A DNA stretch of 64,000 bases from the NCBI GenBank assembly GCA_026261815.1, contig JAMPIT010000856.1, forward strand, positions 11,144,001-11,208,000. The letters run 5' to 3'. Below, piece after piece: positions 1 to 12,800 of this stretch. A program made the translations under genes and the position numbers. The stretch is from Monarcha castaneiventris obscurior (lineage: Eukaryota; Chordata; Aves; Passeriformes; Monarchidae). Each line of letters begins with the position of its first letter. Within the stretch, counting starts at the first letter, position 1. A model generated the notes under the pieces. That model did not search any database and was not told the DNA's origin. It saw nothing but the letters and a program-made list of their open reading frames with translations.

Positions 1-1272
1 GCTCCTCCCTCAGCCAGCTCGTACCAGCAGGTATTTGACTCTCACATAATGATTAAAACCCAGGGATGCTCGGTCATTTAAACAGACTTTCAAGCCCTGT
101 GTTCACTGGTTCGCTCTCCTGTGAGTTCTCTCAAGGAATTGGTAACTGGTTCAGTTTAAATTACTTTCACAAAAGCTTGTGCTTATCTATCTCTATTTTA
201 TCTTGTTACACTTAACTCAAAGAGATGCTTTGAATTCGGAACTTCCTTAACTAATTTTCCTAATGTTCAGGTGAAACTTCCTTGCCAATGACTCTAATTT
301 CCCAGAACAACCTTATCTCTGCTTTCAAAACAGAGGAGGATGTCTGCTGCCTGGTATCTCCAATAGGATAGCCATTTTTAATGATAAATCATTTTATTCC
401 TTTTGTCTGTTAACACCTTTGTTAGTTTTTGGTCTTGGGTGAATATCCAGCTTTGAGATTATTATTATTATATCTTCTTAGCACAGTTTAATTTCTTGAA
501 GCATTTAGCTGCCTTTATCACAGTTCTCTGGTTAAAATAGAGCAGAGGAGCTGTGATGATCCTTTTTGGAGCCTGTATCTTTGCTGGGTCAGAGTGTGCA
601 GCTACAGTCACTTGTGCCTCTGATAGAAGATTGCCCTGTACGTGGAGCTTCCCATCTTAGCTTTGTTTGGGGTTTTATGTTTTCATAGTGTTGAAATTTG
701 TCTGCCTTTAAAATACAAATTAATATTGTTGCCGTGGCTTTTATTTACTTGAAATTCTCCATTATGTTTTACATTTACATGACCTTTTCTTGCTTTATGC
801 AAGCATCGTGACTTTCAGTGTTTTGATATTTGTATTTGTTTTCATCTTTATGAAACTGGTAACGTTGAAAAAAATCTATGGAGATGGATGGTAGGTTTAT
901 TTTCTTTCAAATTTTGTTAAAGATATGAGATACTCTTGCAAGTTCACGTATTGCAAGTAGCAATTTCTGAGCTGCTCATTCTCTTCTCCCTGTACAAGTG
1001 CCTGAATATCCCAGGAGATTTAACAGCGTTGCAATGAGTAAACAAATCACTGTATTCCCAGAAAAGTGTGACTGGATCACAGCTGCTGTCACTCCTGTCT
1101 GGCTGGAAGATGAATCAGCCTCGGAAATGTGCAGCTGTGGGCAGTGTATGGAGCTGGGTGGTCCTGCTCTCTAGGATCAGATGGAGATTTCAAATCTGTT
1201 ATACCTCATTTGGGGTGTTACTTAGTGGATTTTTTTCCCCCCTTTCTTGCCCCTTTAAAATTTATAATTAAA

Positions 1273-1313
1273 TTTTATTTATTTATTTATTTTATTTTAT
1301 TATTTTATTTTAT
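1273..1313. repeat. A/T-rich TTTA/TTTTA simple repeat
   Basis: Repeated TTTA units pass into TTTTA units for about 40 bp. This is an ordinary low-complexity intronic repeat. Confidence 0.85.
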
Positions 1314-3086
1314 GAACCGGCCTGGTTTGTGGCTGCATATTTATTTAAAGGGAGGCAATCAGCTGCCAGATAAGCTGAGAGGCCACAGTTCAGGCATTAT
1401 CTGTGCCAGGTACTGTTGCCAGATGGCCAGAAGAGCAATCTTCTAACTAGTCGTGGATGTGAGTGATGTTTTTATGAACTTACTCCAGTTTTACCTTTTA
1501 TTTGTTTTCACAGCTGTTAAGGGCACTTTTTATGGTGTTTCTCTAGTCTGGAAAATTTAGATCAGATTAGAACATAACTTCTCAGAGCTGCAGGAAGTAG
1601 GGCATAGTTTAAAGAGGATTAGTGATCAGTGTGTATAAGGACTAGTCTGTGTAAGGTAAATCTTAGGAGCACCTTCATCTTAAGTAATTTAGTTGTCAGT
1701 AGAGATTTCCTTCTTTCTTCAGCTGAAATCTGTCATGTTAAAGGTCATTTTATTGAAATTCATGCTCACATATTCATAAAAGGATTCATTCTTCTGAGCA
1801 TTATCAGTCACCAAGTTTTTGAAGTTGCCATGCTGGATATTTTCTGTATGTCTCAGCCCTGGAATCTGATGTGATGAATTAAGTGAGATGGCTGCTCATG
1901 ATAGTACAGCATTAATGACACTGAGAGGCAGAATTGGGATGACATGCAGTCTTTATACTTGGTGTGGTTCAGCTGGCAGGAGAATGTGGAGTTACAGGAA
2001 TGGGGCTGTGAGCTGGGCTTAGGGGGAAGCAGGTCTGTGGGTAGTGACAGGCTGATGCTCTATGACACATTTGCTTTGCTCAATGGTAACGTCTGGGATC
2101 AATTTCTGTCCATCCCTTTGGAGAGTCCTGCAGGTCAGCTCGGAGCTGTAAGTGGCCTCAGAGTGGTCACTCCGTGGCACAGCTGGAACCAGTGGTTTTT
2201 CTGGGAGATTTGTACCTGCTCCCACCAGCAGGAGACGTTTCCAGAGCTGAAACCTAACCCGCAGATGGGAATTCTTTGACAATCTTGTGGTGCCAGAATC
2301 TGTGGCACTGCATCTCCTTCCATTTATCCTCAGATGGTTTTTTTTTCCCACCCACACCAAAATTTGTTTGAAATTTCCTTGTAACAGAGGATTATGAGTA
2401 ACACTTGTTGCATTTGGAAGTTGTAAACCTTTGAGGAACGATTTCAGCTCACTCCTTTACACCCTGCCAGCCTTTTTGCTGTTCAAAATTTGGGTTACTG
2501 CTCTGGAGCTGTTTCATCGAGTCTTCCAAAAAGGAAACTTCTTTACCCTTCAGCCTTGAGGATTTTGTGTTTATTGTGGGCTGAGAAAAGGTGTGCCAGA
2601 GGGCAGGGCTGTGCAGCCTGTGTGGGGTGAGGAACAGGAGGAGGCTGCTCCGTGTGTGTGTTCATGGATCTGGCTGAGCCTTCCTTGTGGCATCTCTTTG
2701 TTTCCCATCCAGAGCCAGGCTAATGACAGCTCTGATAATGCCAGATGGCAGTCACCAGTCACCATTTAATAGCAGAAAAATGCCTAAATATTGTCTCCAA
2801 AACTGGTTTGTTCATTCTTTCTCCTCGTTCCAGCCTGGCAGTGATCCGCAGGAAGCACTTAGGGACCTCCTAAGAAGATCTCGTGTAGAAAACTGTCAGA
2901 ACAGATTGCTGTATGGGTTTTCAGAGGATTAAAGTTAATTAAAGAGCTATTCCTTGCTTTCATTTCCTCGTATCTGCCAGCTATTTACATGCTAATGTAG
3001 GGTCTTCCAGGGAGAATGGGACAAGTGTCAGCACTGGGCATGTTATCACACATGGAGACAGTAGAAAATAATGAGATGAGCAGAAA

Positions 3087-3110
<24 letters not shown>
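3087..3110. repeat. (AT)12 microsatellite
   Basis: Twelve uninterrupted AT dinucleotides, with A/T-rich flanks. Such a run is expected to vary in length between individuals. Confidence 0.95.
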
Positions 3111-3117
<7 letters not shown>

Positions 3118-3300
3118 GTATGTACGTGTGTGTAGCTTGACAACTGAAAGCCAGCAGCACAGCTTTTTGCATATTTTCAGTAATGTGTGATCTTACTGAA
3201 TATAATTCACTCCATTACATCTCACGCTGCATAATTTAATACTTCATTCACTATAGTATCTTTACATAAGGAGTTTTATAAACAGGCAGATTTAATGTGG

Positions 3301-3311
3301 TTTTTTTTTTT
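3301..3311. repeat. T11 homopolymer
   Basis: Eleven T residues in a row in the upstream intron, without recognisable retrotransposon sequence beside it. Confidence 0.9.
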
Positions 3312-6300
3312 GTCTATCTTGTTCTAAAGAGGAAAGTTCTTTTCTGCAGAAGGAGTGAGTAGTTTTACTGGAAGTACAAACCTGGGAGCAGAGACTTTGG
3401 TGGGGACTGGCATCTTCTGTTGCCTCCTCTTGGAAAGATTAAGCAGAGGAGATGCTCAGCATGGAAGCAAACTGAGAGTGGATGTAATCGTTTTCTGCTC
3501 CAGTTGAGTTATTATTTGCCCATTCCATTTTCACATTATTTCAGAGGATTATTTTCTCCTGTAATTTTTCAATATCTTTCATTTTAACACTTTATTAAAA
3601 CTGCTGCATAACAGATGAAATAAAATTGATCTCAGGTTACACTTCAAGAGGGAGTTTAATGCTTTAGGAAAATGAGAAACCTCACTGTCTGCATTTTTAA
3701 ACAAAACTATCAAAACCATCTTTATTGTTGAGTACAGGTAAAGAGTTTTGTCAGCTGCTGGGGGTAGTCCAGATAGTTTGAGGGTGCTGAAGGTAATTAA
3801 TCTTCTAAGGACCAAGGGCAGTCAAAGACAGATTTGTTTTCTGTAGTTTTTTGTTCCCCAGTGTGCAGGTGACATACAAAGTGAGTGGCTTAGCAAACCT
3901 GGAGTGCCCTTACCAGGGGCTGCAGTCCCTGTGTTCCTTGTGACCTTTGTGAAACAGCTCTTTGGCATTAGCCTTTCTCTTCATTTTAGCCTTTTGTGGT
4001 TTTCCTAGTGGAAAACATGATGGTCTTACTCTCAGATGTCAGGTGGCTGTTCTTCGGCCTTGAAAATCAATGTGACATTTTGTGAAAGAGTTAAAAGATG
4101 AGGGAAAGGGAGGGGAAAAACCTTTTTTGGAGACTCATTTGGGGGCAGGTGGGGGGAGAAGGTCACCCACACTGAAAAGCCACGACTGATCCCCTGCTTG
4201 CTCCCATCTTCATAGCACAGCTTCCTCAAAAGATGCTCTGAAAGAGATATTAGGCCAGAGATACCCTGGGATTTGGGTGTTTGAGGTTTTCTGTTGTACT
4301 TGATATCCCAAATCCTCTCTTTAGCCAGGCTGGTGGGTGACCAGGATGAAATGCTGCTGTGCACTAAGCCTCAGGCTGACTTTCTCCCTGCTGTGGTTCT
4401 GTGAATGTCAGCTGGGCTGCACCAGGGAAAAGCTGTCCCTGGTGTCTGGGTAGATGCAGCTAAAGGCTTGTGCAGGTCAGAATCATTCAGAAAATAACTT
4501 GTTGTTGCTCTTGATTCCCCGTAGCAGAGGAAACCAGCATTGTTTCAGTACCTCTGCTGACTAACTGCTGTTGCTGTGGTTGGGGAATGTGAGATGGGTG
4601 CTCAGAAAAGACAGGGAGCACCCAGAATTTCCTGAAGATGGGGCACACATGGAGCAGATGCCTTGTCTCTTACTGGGCTGCCTGTCCCTGGCAGGGCCAA
4701 CACAACGTTGTTTGCAGGAGCTCTGACAAATGGAAATGACAACCAATGCTTAAAACATATTTTAATTTGTAATGCTCATCTCTGTTAGACAAACAGTAAG
4801 ACTCCTGATTTTTATGTGTTCAGTGTTGGTTTTGGGGGAATATGAAAACATTTAAGAAAAAGAGAGAACTGCTCTCAGGCTTTTCCCATCAGTGATACGT
4901 GTATGCACTTTTCTTGACACTCATTGATGTTGCACTTCGTGTGAGGGACGTTTCTATTTTCTATATCAAGTGGAATCTTCAATTTTTATCTTGCCACATG
5001 CTCAAAGGGAATTTTTATTTCTGTTAGATTGTTTTAGAAAGAGATCCACGCTTCTTTTGCTGTCTAAGAAATGGTCTCTTTATTCAGTGACAACAGTTGG
5101 TCTGTTTTGAGACTATGGTGGAGCCACATTGTGCAGGAGCACTTCAGCCATAAAGGGCATTTGTTTAATAGGTTCCATGTGCTGAGAATATGGATATTTT
5201 CAGTGGTGACCATTAAGGCTGAACATTTTTTTCACATTTTCTCATTTTACTAGAAAAGAATTGAGGAAAAAAAGGTCTCTTTCAGTTTTTCAGGCATTAC
5301 ATGTGGATTGTGCAACTTTATGCCATACCCCTTTTCTGGAACCTGTAAATATATGGATTTCTAAGATATTTAACCCAATGCAACAGTTCCTTGCTGCTGG
5401 GAAGAGAACATGAATCTTTTTTGGGAACTAAAATTCCAGTGCCTATGTATGTCTGATTTGTGGGTCACAGGCCCTTCATTCTGCATCCTCACCTTCAGAT
5501 TTTGTGATTCTTGGTGATGGATGTGGATATTGGGAGCAGAAGGTAATTTTAAAGATATAGATGAAAAGAGTTTCAAATAATGAGGTGAGAATTTGATGTC
5601 AGTACGGTGGCTTTTTTTTTAATCAAAATTTTATGTTATTTTGACTTCTGGAGCTTAAATAGAGCACGGCAAGGATCCTAAAACCAAAATTAGATTTTGG
5701 GTTTAATTTTTGGGTGTCATCCCTCAAGATACAAAGTAAAGTAGCAACTTAGAGCAGCAAACAACATGAATAATTTAGGAGCAGCACCGTTTCTATGTGC
5801 TCCCATCTCTTGATGACCTATGCACAGGAAAGGGTTCATTTCCCAAAGTCAAAGGTTTTATTTCCCAGTGAGATGTCCCAAGAAAGCTGTGAAATACAAG
5901 GTAAATCCTGATGTTTCAGAGAGCTCTTCAGCATTATTTTTCTTCCCTCTTGGAAACTTCTATGGACTGGTTGAATGCAGTTGCTGACAAGAGTGGTGTT
6001 GTGGGGGAATGGTACTTAAAGTCTTACATGCATATACAAAAACATAAATAAAAATCAGCAAATGAAAGAACTAAAGAGGTCTGGTTTGTTAACACTGTGT
6101 TTTTTGAGCTTTGGCTTTTTGAATGGCTCCGATGATGGAAAAGAGAGGTCATAAGTTGTGTCTTTGAATCTGTGAATGTCGCAGAGAAAGCTCAGATGCT
6201 CACAGCACCATTTCCATTAATGCATTTTCCTGCCTTCAGTGCAAATGACCCCCAGATATGTGATAGCTCTTAACGCGTTTTGAAACTCTCTCCCATAATT

Positions 6301-6741
6301 AACTTCTGATGGACTGAAACAAGGCTGTGGGGGTTAGAGATTCGAAGAGAGAATGCTCAACAGGTTTTGAAAACGATGTGTAGAAGTCCTTCTGCCATTC
6401 ACATGATTAAGCTTAATTATTTTGAATTGATTATGGGGTCTTGAGCATGGATATGTAACAAGCTGTTTGTTGTCCCTCGGCAACAGCACCTTTTTAAAGC
6501 CCTCTTCAGTCGGCTCCCAGCCAAGCAGAGAGTTCCTCTTTCCTGCTGATTTGCCAGCCTGGCTTGTGCTAAGCAGCCTCTGCAAGGTTTCCATCCCATC
6601 CTGTCACCAGAGGAGGCCTGATGACACTCGAGCCTCTTGCCCAGTCCCCATGCTGCTGTTAGCATCAGCTCAGTCTTTCCAGCCCTGTGAAGGTGAAACA
6701 AAATCTGCCTGCTCTTCCCACCCTCTCCATTACCCACATTG

Positions 6742-6880
6742 TAGAATCAGAGGATGGTTTGGGTTCCAACCATCCCATTCCATCTCATTCCAACCCCCTT
6801 CCATGGGCAGGGACATCTTCCACTAGACCAGGCTGCTCAGTGTCCCATCCAACCTGGCCTTGAGCACATCCAGGGATGTC
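6742..6880 (-). mobile_element. CR1 LINE 3'-end fragment
   Basis: The sequence begins TAGAATCAGAGGATGGTTTG and later reads CCATGGGCAGGGACATCTTC, CACTAGACCAGGCTGCTCA and CATCCAACCTGGCCTTGAGC. These are the familiar reverse complement of the 3' end of bird CR1 non-LTR retrotransposons, so the element lies on the - strand. The stretch that usually follows GGTTTGGGTT is replaced by a short CCATTCCATCTCATTCC-type sequence, which marks internal rearrangement. Only about 140 bp are clear; no coding part is present, so the copy is dead. The end near 6880 is approximate. Confidence 0.88.
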
Positions 6881-9800
6881 ACTGGAGGTGTCTTTGTCAC
6901 TGATGGGCAGCACAGAGCTCATGGTGATGATGGTGTTCCTCTGTAGCATGTGAGAGGCACAGGTTTGGGCTGTTAATTAATAATTCCAGTCCTGCACAAT
7001 GACTAGTCTGACGACAAGTCTGCAAAAAACCTCTGGGTAGCCTTTGAAGCAAGCATGCAGAAATATCCTATTTTCAGCTGTACATATTTTTTTCCCAGAA
7101 TTACTTCACCATGGCACTGCTCTAAATATGTCTTGTGAGATAAGCTTTAAATCCTACTTGGGCAAAGTTTATTAAAAATTAACATTTGCATGGGGAGTTA
7201 TAAAAAAGAATAGGACCTTCATTAGCTTAAAATCATCTGAAGTACAAAATAATATTGAATTGCTCTCCACTGCTCCAGACCAGGAAGACTCTTACTGCCT
7301 GCCAGATCTTGAAGCCCAGAAATAATCAGCATCAATACTATCCAAAAAGCCAAGCTGGAAACTGCACCTCTATTCCCACAGGTCCAAGAAAAGGAGCTGC
7401 TACCACAGGCTAAGCAGCCTGAACTCATTGGGATGGGATGTTAGCTGCCATTCCTCTCAGTGGGGAAAACTGCAGTGTTCATTAGGCATCCACTCCAGAG
7501 GTACTGCTCTGGCAGCTCACAATGTTTGGGAGTGAAAAGTCAATGCAGGGGATGTAGTTTCAAGAGGTTTTGCTTTATGGAAGTTCACACTTGAGCCAAC
7601 ACAACCCCTGGGCCAGGTAATTTTGGTTTATCCTGACTGAGGATCGATCCCAGTGACAGCGATTCTGATCTCCAGCCTTTACAGGAGCTCGATGGAAATA
7701 ACAGTAAAGTTACTGAAAAACAAGTAGGATGAGAAAGAGTCTGTACAATGGATGTATGTAGAACATCAGTTTTCATTTTCGTTTTGTTTTCTAGGACAGA
7801 TGAGGAACACATTCCTTCCCGGATCCCTTTCCTCTTGGGACTGCATGTCGCTTGCCTCTACCTTGCAGCATTTAATCTGTTGTGATTGCCTTAAATGTCT
7901 GTGTCTCCATAATATTCACCTTCCCTTGGGCTGCAAGTCACCAGCATGTGTGTCTTTGTGTTAATTTGTCCCAGTTCAGAGGCACAGCATCATTAGTGAG
8001 CCGCCGCCGCTGCGGTAATTACTGTGGGATTTGGGCGCAGCGGTTTGCTCGTGCATTGCTCTGTACCTTCTCTTTAATCTGCACAGGCCATCTGCTTCAT
8101 TCCTTAACTAGAAGTTGTTTTGTTTCTGCTTTGGAAGAGTGATTCTGTTGCTCCTGATCTTCTCTGTGTAGAAAAGCCATTGCAGCCAGGATAAATTACA
8201 TCCTTTTGATAGATGGTGCTTGTTGTTGAAAGATTTCTTGCGGGTCGTGTCCCGTAGTTTTGCTATGCACAGATTTTTGCTTTCCTCCGTGGCTGCAGGG
8301 AAAGTCAGGGCAGAATTTTGGTAGGACTGCTCTGTAACCTAGGGAACTCTGGTAAGTCTGACCCCAGTCCTTCTGTTGGCTCTGTAGCAAAGATTTCCCA
8401 ATACAAATACAAATATACAGTAACAGAAGTGCTACTGGGTGGTTATCCCATGATAACCCTGTGAGTAAGAACCTTTGAAACCCTCATTCAAATAAGAATT
8501 GTATGTTGGGTGACAAAGCACTTTGGCTTCTGTCTAAAACATCTGTTGTGTCTTTTGCCACTGCTTACCTGATCAAAAATAGTGAATTGTTGGAGTTATC
8601 AAGTCAAAGACCTGAATTATTCCAAATCTGTCTTCTCCCCTTTTGCCTATCTCTTCCGAGGGCTTGCCCAGGTTTAAATTAATCAGCTTTTTGTTAAGAG
8701 CTGATTTCCTCGGCTCAGGCATCACAGTAGATTGTTTAAGTGGATGGAGCACTGATATTGCTGTTAGGGAAAGCTTGCTTTTATTTCCCAGAAAAACTTG
8801 TTAATTAGATGATGATTTTGAGAGGTACTCTCTGGTGCAGCCAAACTGGACAATTTTTGATGTTTTAGAAGCATTAAAATAAGATTGTAAAATAAGAGCA
8901 GTGGGGATCTAACAGCATATGTCACTTTTCTGGTCTTTTGGAAGAATTTATAGCCTCGTTTTACCCATAAAGTGTGTTTTGTTTTAAAGATGTTCTTGTT
9001 GTCGATAAATAAGGTGAGGACTACAGTGATCCATGCCTCAAAAAATATAAACTGAGAAAAATAACTTCCTTAGGTCTATTGACAATTTATTTTTCTTGTA
9101 ATGGGAACATTATTTCTGCATGAGCCTCTCCTTGCCACTAGAAGCTGGTGTATGCAGTTGTGAGACAATGAAATAGCAGCATCAAATCAGGCAGTTCACA
9201 TCTTGGTTTTGTGAAAAGAATAAAAAAAATAACATTATTTCTCCTAAGATGTTTTGGAGTAGAGCAATCATTTAGAAAATGAAAAGATTCTTTGTCTAGG
9301 AGGCTCTTCTGTTTCGCTCTTTAATCTAAGCAGCTGTCTTCCTCCTTCCCCGTGGGAAGTTGTGGTGGGTAAATAACATGGAAATTCATTTGATGATGGA
9401 GACATTAGGGGTTGGCATGGACAATTAATTTGTTATTAGACAGAATTAATTTTATTTGATCCTTACATGGTTCTGTCGCTGCATATAAATTCAGCAGCTC
9501 AGTGAAGTTAGCCTGTGAATGCAGCCCTGGTTTTGCTGAAGGATGGGGCTTTTTTGTGGCTGTGACACCAGCAGTGCCTTCTCTCCTCACCTGTGTGTGA
9601 AATGGACACACAGGGGAGCTTTTGGCTTGGTGCTGCTGGAAGTCATTGCTGGGTTTGTGACTTGGGCTTTTCCCCTTCCCCAACCAAATGCTCTGGGTCT
9701 TTGCTCGGAACTGGTTTGAAAATGTTTCTGAAGCTCCATCAGCAGAAAGCTGACTTGGGAAGAAAATGAGAAGCTTTTCTTCTGAGCTCCTTTGATCACA

Positions 9801-12800
9801 TGAGAGACAGGATGAAGTATCAGTGGCTGCAGGTAGAACTGGTAATTTTCATCTCCAGAGGCATGGAGATGATGGGATGATCTCCTCATAGTGGGACAAA
9901 GGAGCACCTATGGATTTCCTCTTTTACTGCTAGAATTCAAAGCCACATTTTGGTTGATTCTGGTAAGTATTGATCATTTCTTCTGCAAAAACAGACAGGA
10001 ATGAGATCTCCTGACATCTTTCATGACTTTTGAGTGTCAAGAATTTGGAGCACGTGCAAGAGGACTGCTTTGGGAATGTTCATACTTGTTACTATCTCTG
10101 CTTCTTTTTACTTTTTCCTTCTGGTTTTGCCCTTCTCTGTGTGACTTGAGGAGAGGCAGCACCTCAGAAGTGGCTGCACAGTGCCAGTGATCCTTTCCTA
10201 CCCAGAGCTGGTGCACATTTTGTTGTTTTGTTTTGATAAGAATGACCTAATCACTGAGAAGATCCCCAAAGAGACTTCAGAGCTCTGTGTTTTAGCCCAG
10301 TTCTAAACTGGTGAATGGCCACAGCCACTTCATCTTGGGGGCACCAGTTTCCCCCTCCTAGGAGATGGTGATGCTGAACTCCCCTGAGAGGCTGCTTTAG
10401 GATTAACTGCTAAAAAGTGCAGCATAAAAACATAAAGGTAGCCCTGCACTTCTGCACTAAGTGGAAGAGTTTCATGAACAAGTTGCTTATAACAGTGTCC
10501 TTGTAAGACATCTGCATTTGCATATATTATACTGCATTTTTCCTCCTGCTTCTCTCCTGCCTTAATTGTCTGTGCTCCAGTTTTCCCCAGACTGGAGAGT
10601 CTCCTGCTTGTGCTAGATTGGTGAACTAAAGATAAAAGTTTTTGAAAATGAGACCAAGGACAAAAGCAGAGAGGATGTTCAACTCGAACTGTAAAAGAAT
10701 GTGTGAGTGTGTTAAAAAGGGTACCAAATTCAATTATTTTTGTTAACCGGTGAGATCAGAACAGGAATCAATTATATCATGCAGGTATCTCTCTTTGTGA
10801 GCTGCATGGTGATAACTTCGATTGCATTTGCTTTTTAAAGTTGACGTGCCAGGAGACAGCATTGTTTCCGTAGGAATGAGCAAGGAAGAGACTAATGTCA
10901 TCTGTGAATGGTGGGGAAATACGAAACTCACACGGTATCTTGGCAGTAATCTCTTCTGTTTAAAAAGCAAATAAGTGAAAAAGCAGAAGAAACCAAGGGA
11001 TAAAATCACACTTCTTGAAGAAATACAGGGCCAGGCTTGGCGTGCGTTGTTGGAGGTAATTTAGCAGTAATTAAATTGGTTCCAACATAGAGGGTAAGAC
11101 TGAAGATGAGAAGAGGGAGAAAAAAAAAAATTCTTTGCTGTCCATTAGCATGCCAGACTGTTAGCAAGCTTGGTGGGAGAGTGGTGTGTAAGTAAGCATT
11201 AGTGATGAGTAACTCTCCTCCCCTCTCAGTCCACTCTGAGCAAGCGCTTCATGCTGCCGTGAACCACCCCCAGCACAGACAGGCTGTCATTTCTGGCTCT
11301 GTTTAAAATGGCCTGCTATCAGGCACAGCAGAGACCACCGAAATTTCCTTAATGTTGAATTCAGAATTCAGCCCAGCTCCTGCTTTTTTTCCCCATCTCT
11401 TTTACTGCCCCTGTGAGAGCCTCGCTGTTTGTACGATGCCCTCCCAGGCATCCACGGTTCCTGCCAGGCTCCAGCAGCCCCTGACAGAGATCACCCATGT
11501 GCCCGAGCCTGTGCAAACATCCCATAAAAACCTTTCCTCTCAGCCAGCTTGCCGTGGGATGCTGTGCCTCTGGGGCTGCTCTGGTGTGCAGAACAACACG
11601 CTGCTTATAAATAACACCGGCTTATTTATAACGTGCTCCTATGGCGTTGCAAATAACAGCCATATCCATCACACACTGTTCATTGAAACATAAGGGTTTC
11701 AAACCACTTCAGAGACCCCCTGTTTCTTCATGTGGAGAGTGAAAAAGCAATTGCTGTTTGGAGCATGGGAGGAGTTGCCTTTGTGTGTCTCTTTGCTGTT
11801 GGTATCAGTGGGGTAAATTGTCTAATAACTTCAATTCTAAGCTTTTGAAGTATTTATATTGTAAAAAAAGTATTCTTTAAGAATGAAATATATGTGTTTG
11901 AAGTGCACGAATGTTGAATTTAGAGAAGAATGATTGTGTTCAACTCAATTCAGTGGGTGATATTAGAGAGGCAATTACACATGATTTGTGAAATAAAGAG
12001 AGCAACCTCGGCAGAGTGTGGTACCTGCAGGGTTTAACAGCACCCTCTGATCTGAGCTAATAAGAGCAGTGTCTAATATTAGAGTTTGCCTTGTCAGAAA
12101 ACCCATTAGTGTGCCAGTGTGAGGATGAGGCGTGCGAGGCAGAGCGAGCAGCTGTTTGCCTTTTGGTGCCACAGGAGGAGGCAGGGAGAAGCTCTCTCTA
12201 AAAACTTCATTTGTCATGCTGCTGCTTTTCTGTTTATAGTATTAAACTGTTGATTAAGAAAAAGATGATTGAATAGGTACCTTCTTTTAGAAGCATGCAG
12301 ACTTCAGCTGGAGATTAATTCCTTCATTTGCTTGTTCCTCAGAAGTTTTTTAAAATTTTACGTGAAGTTGGGTTTTTTTTTTTCTTTTGAGATGAAAACT
12401 TCAGAGCTCTCTACTTTTCAACCTATTTATTCTTTTCTTGTCATTCTCCTTCATACACATTGAACTCACAGTATTTTTTCCTTCCCTTCTCACACATCCA
12501 AACCTAAATACAATTACAGTTTCCATTCAGTGCCCTCTGGAGGAACAGGTCTTTGTGCAAGCTGTGCCACAGGCTTGGTGAGGAAGGGTTTTCAATTAGT
12601 ACCACATTTGTCTTTAAATTCAAAGCTTTTAGAGATTGCTGTTAAAATTAGGTATATGGGGCGACCTGTTGGATGTGCAAATACAGAATATTAATCAAAG
12701 GCCACAGACATTTCTTCTCTGCTTTGATTTTTAGTGTGGCTCTGTGAGTCTTCTGCATTTTGCTTGGTGGCTGCCCCTGAGTTTTCAATTACAAAGTGAT

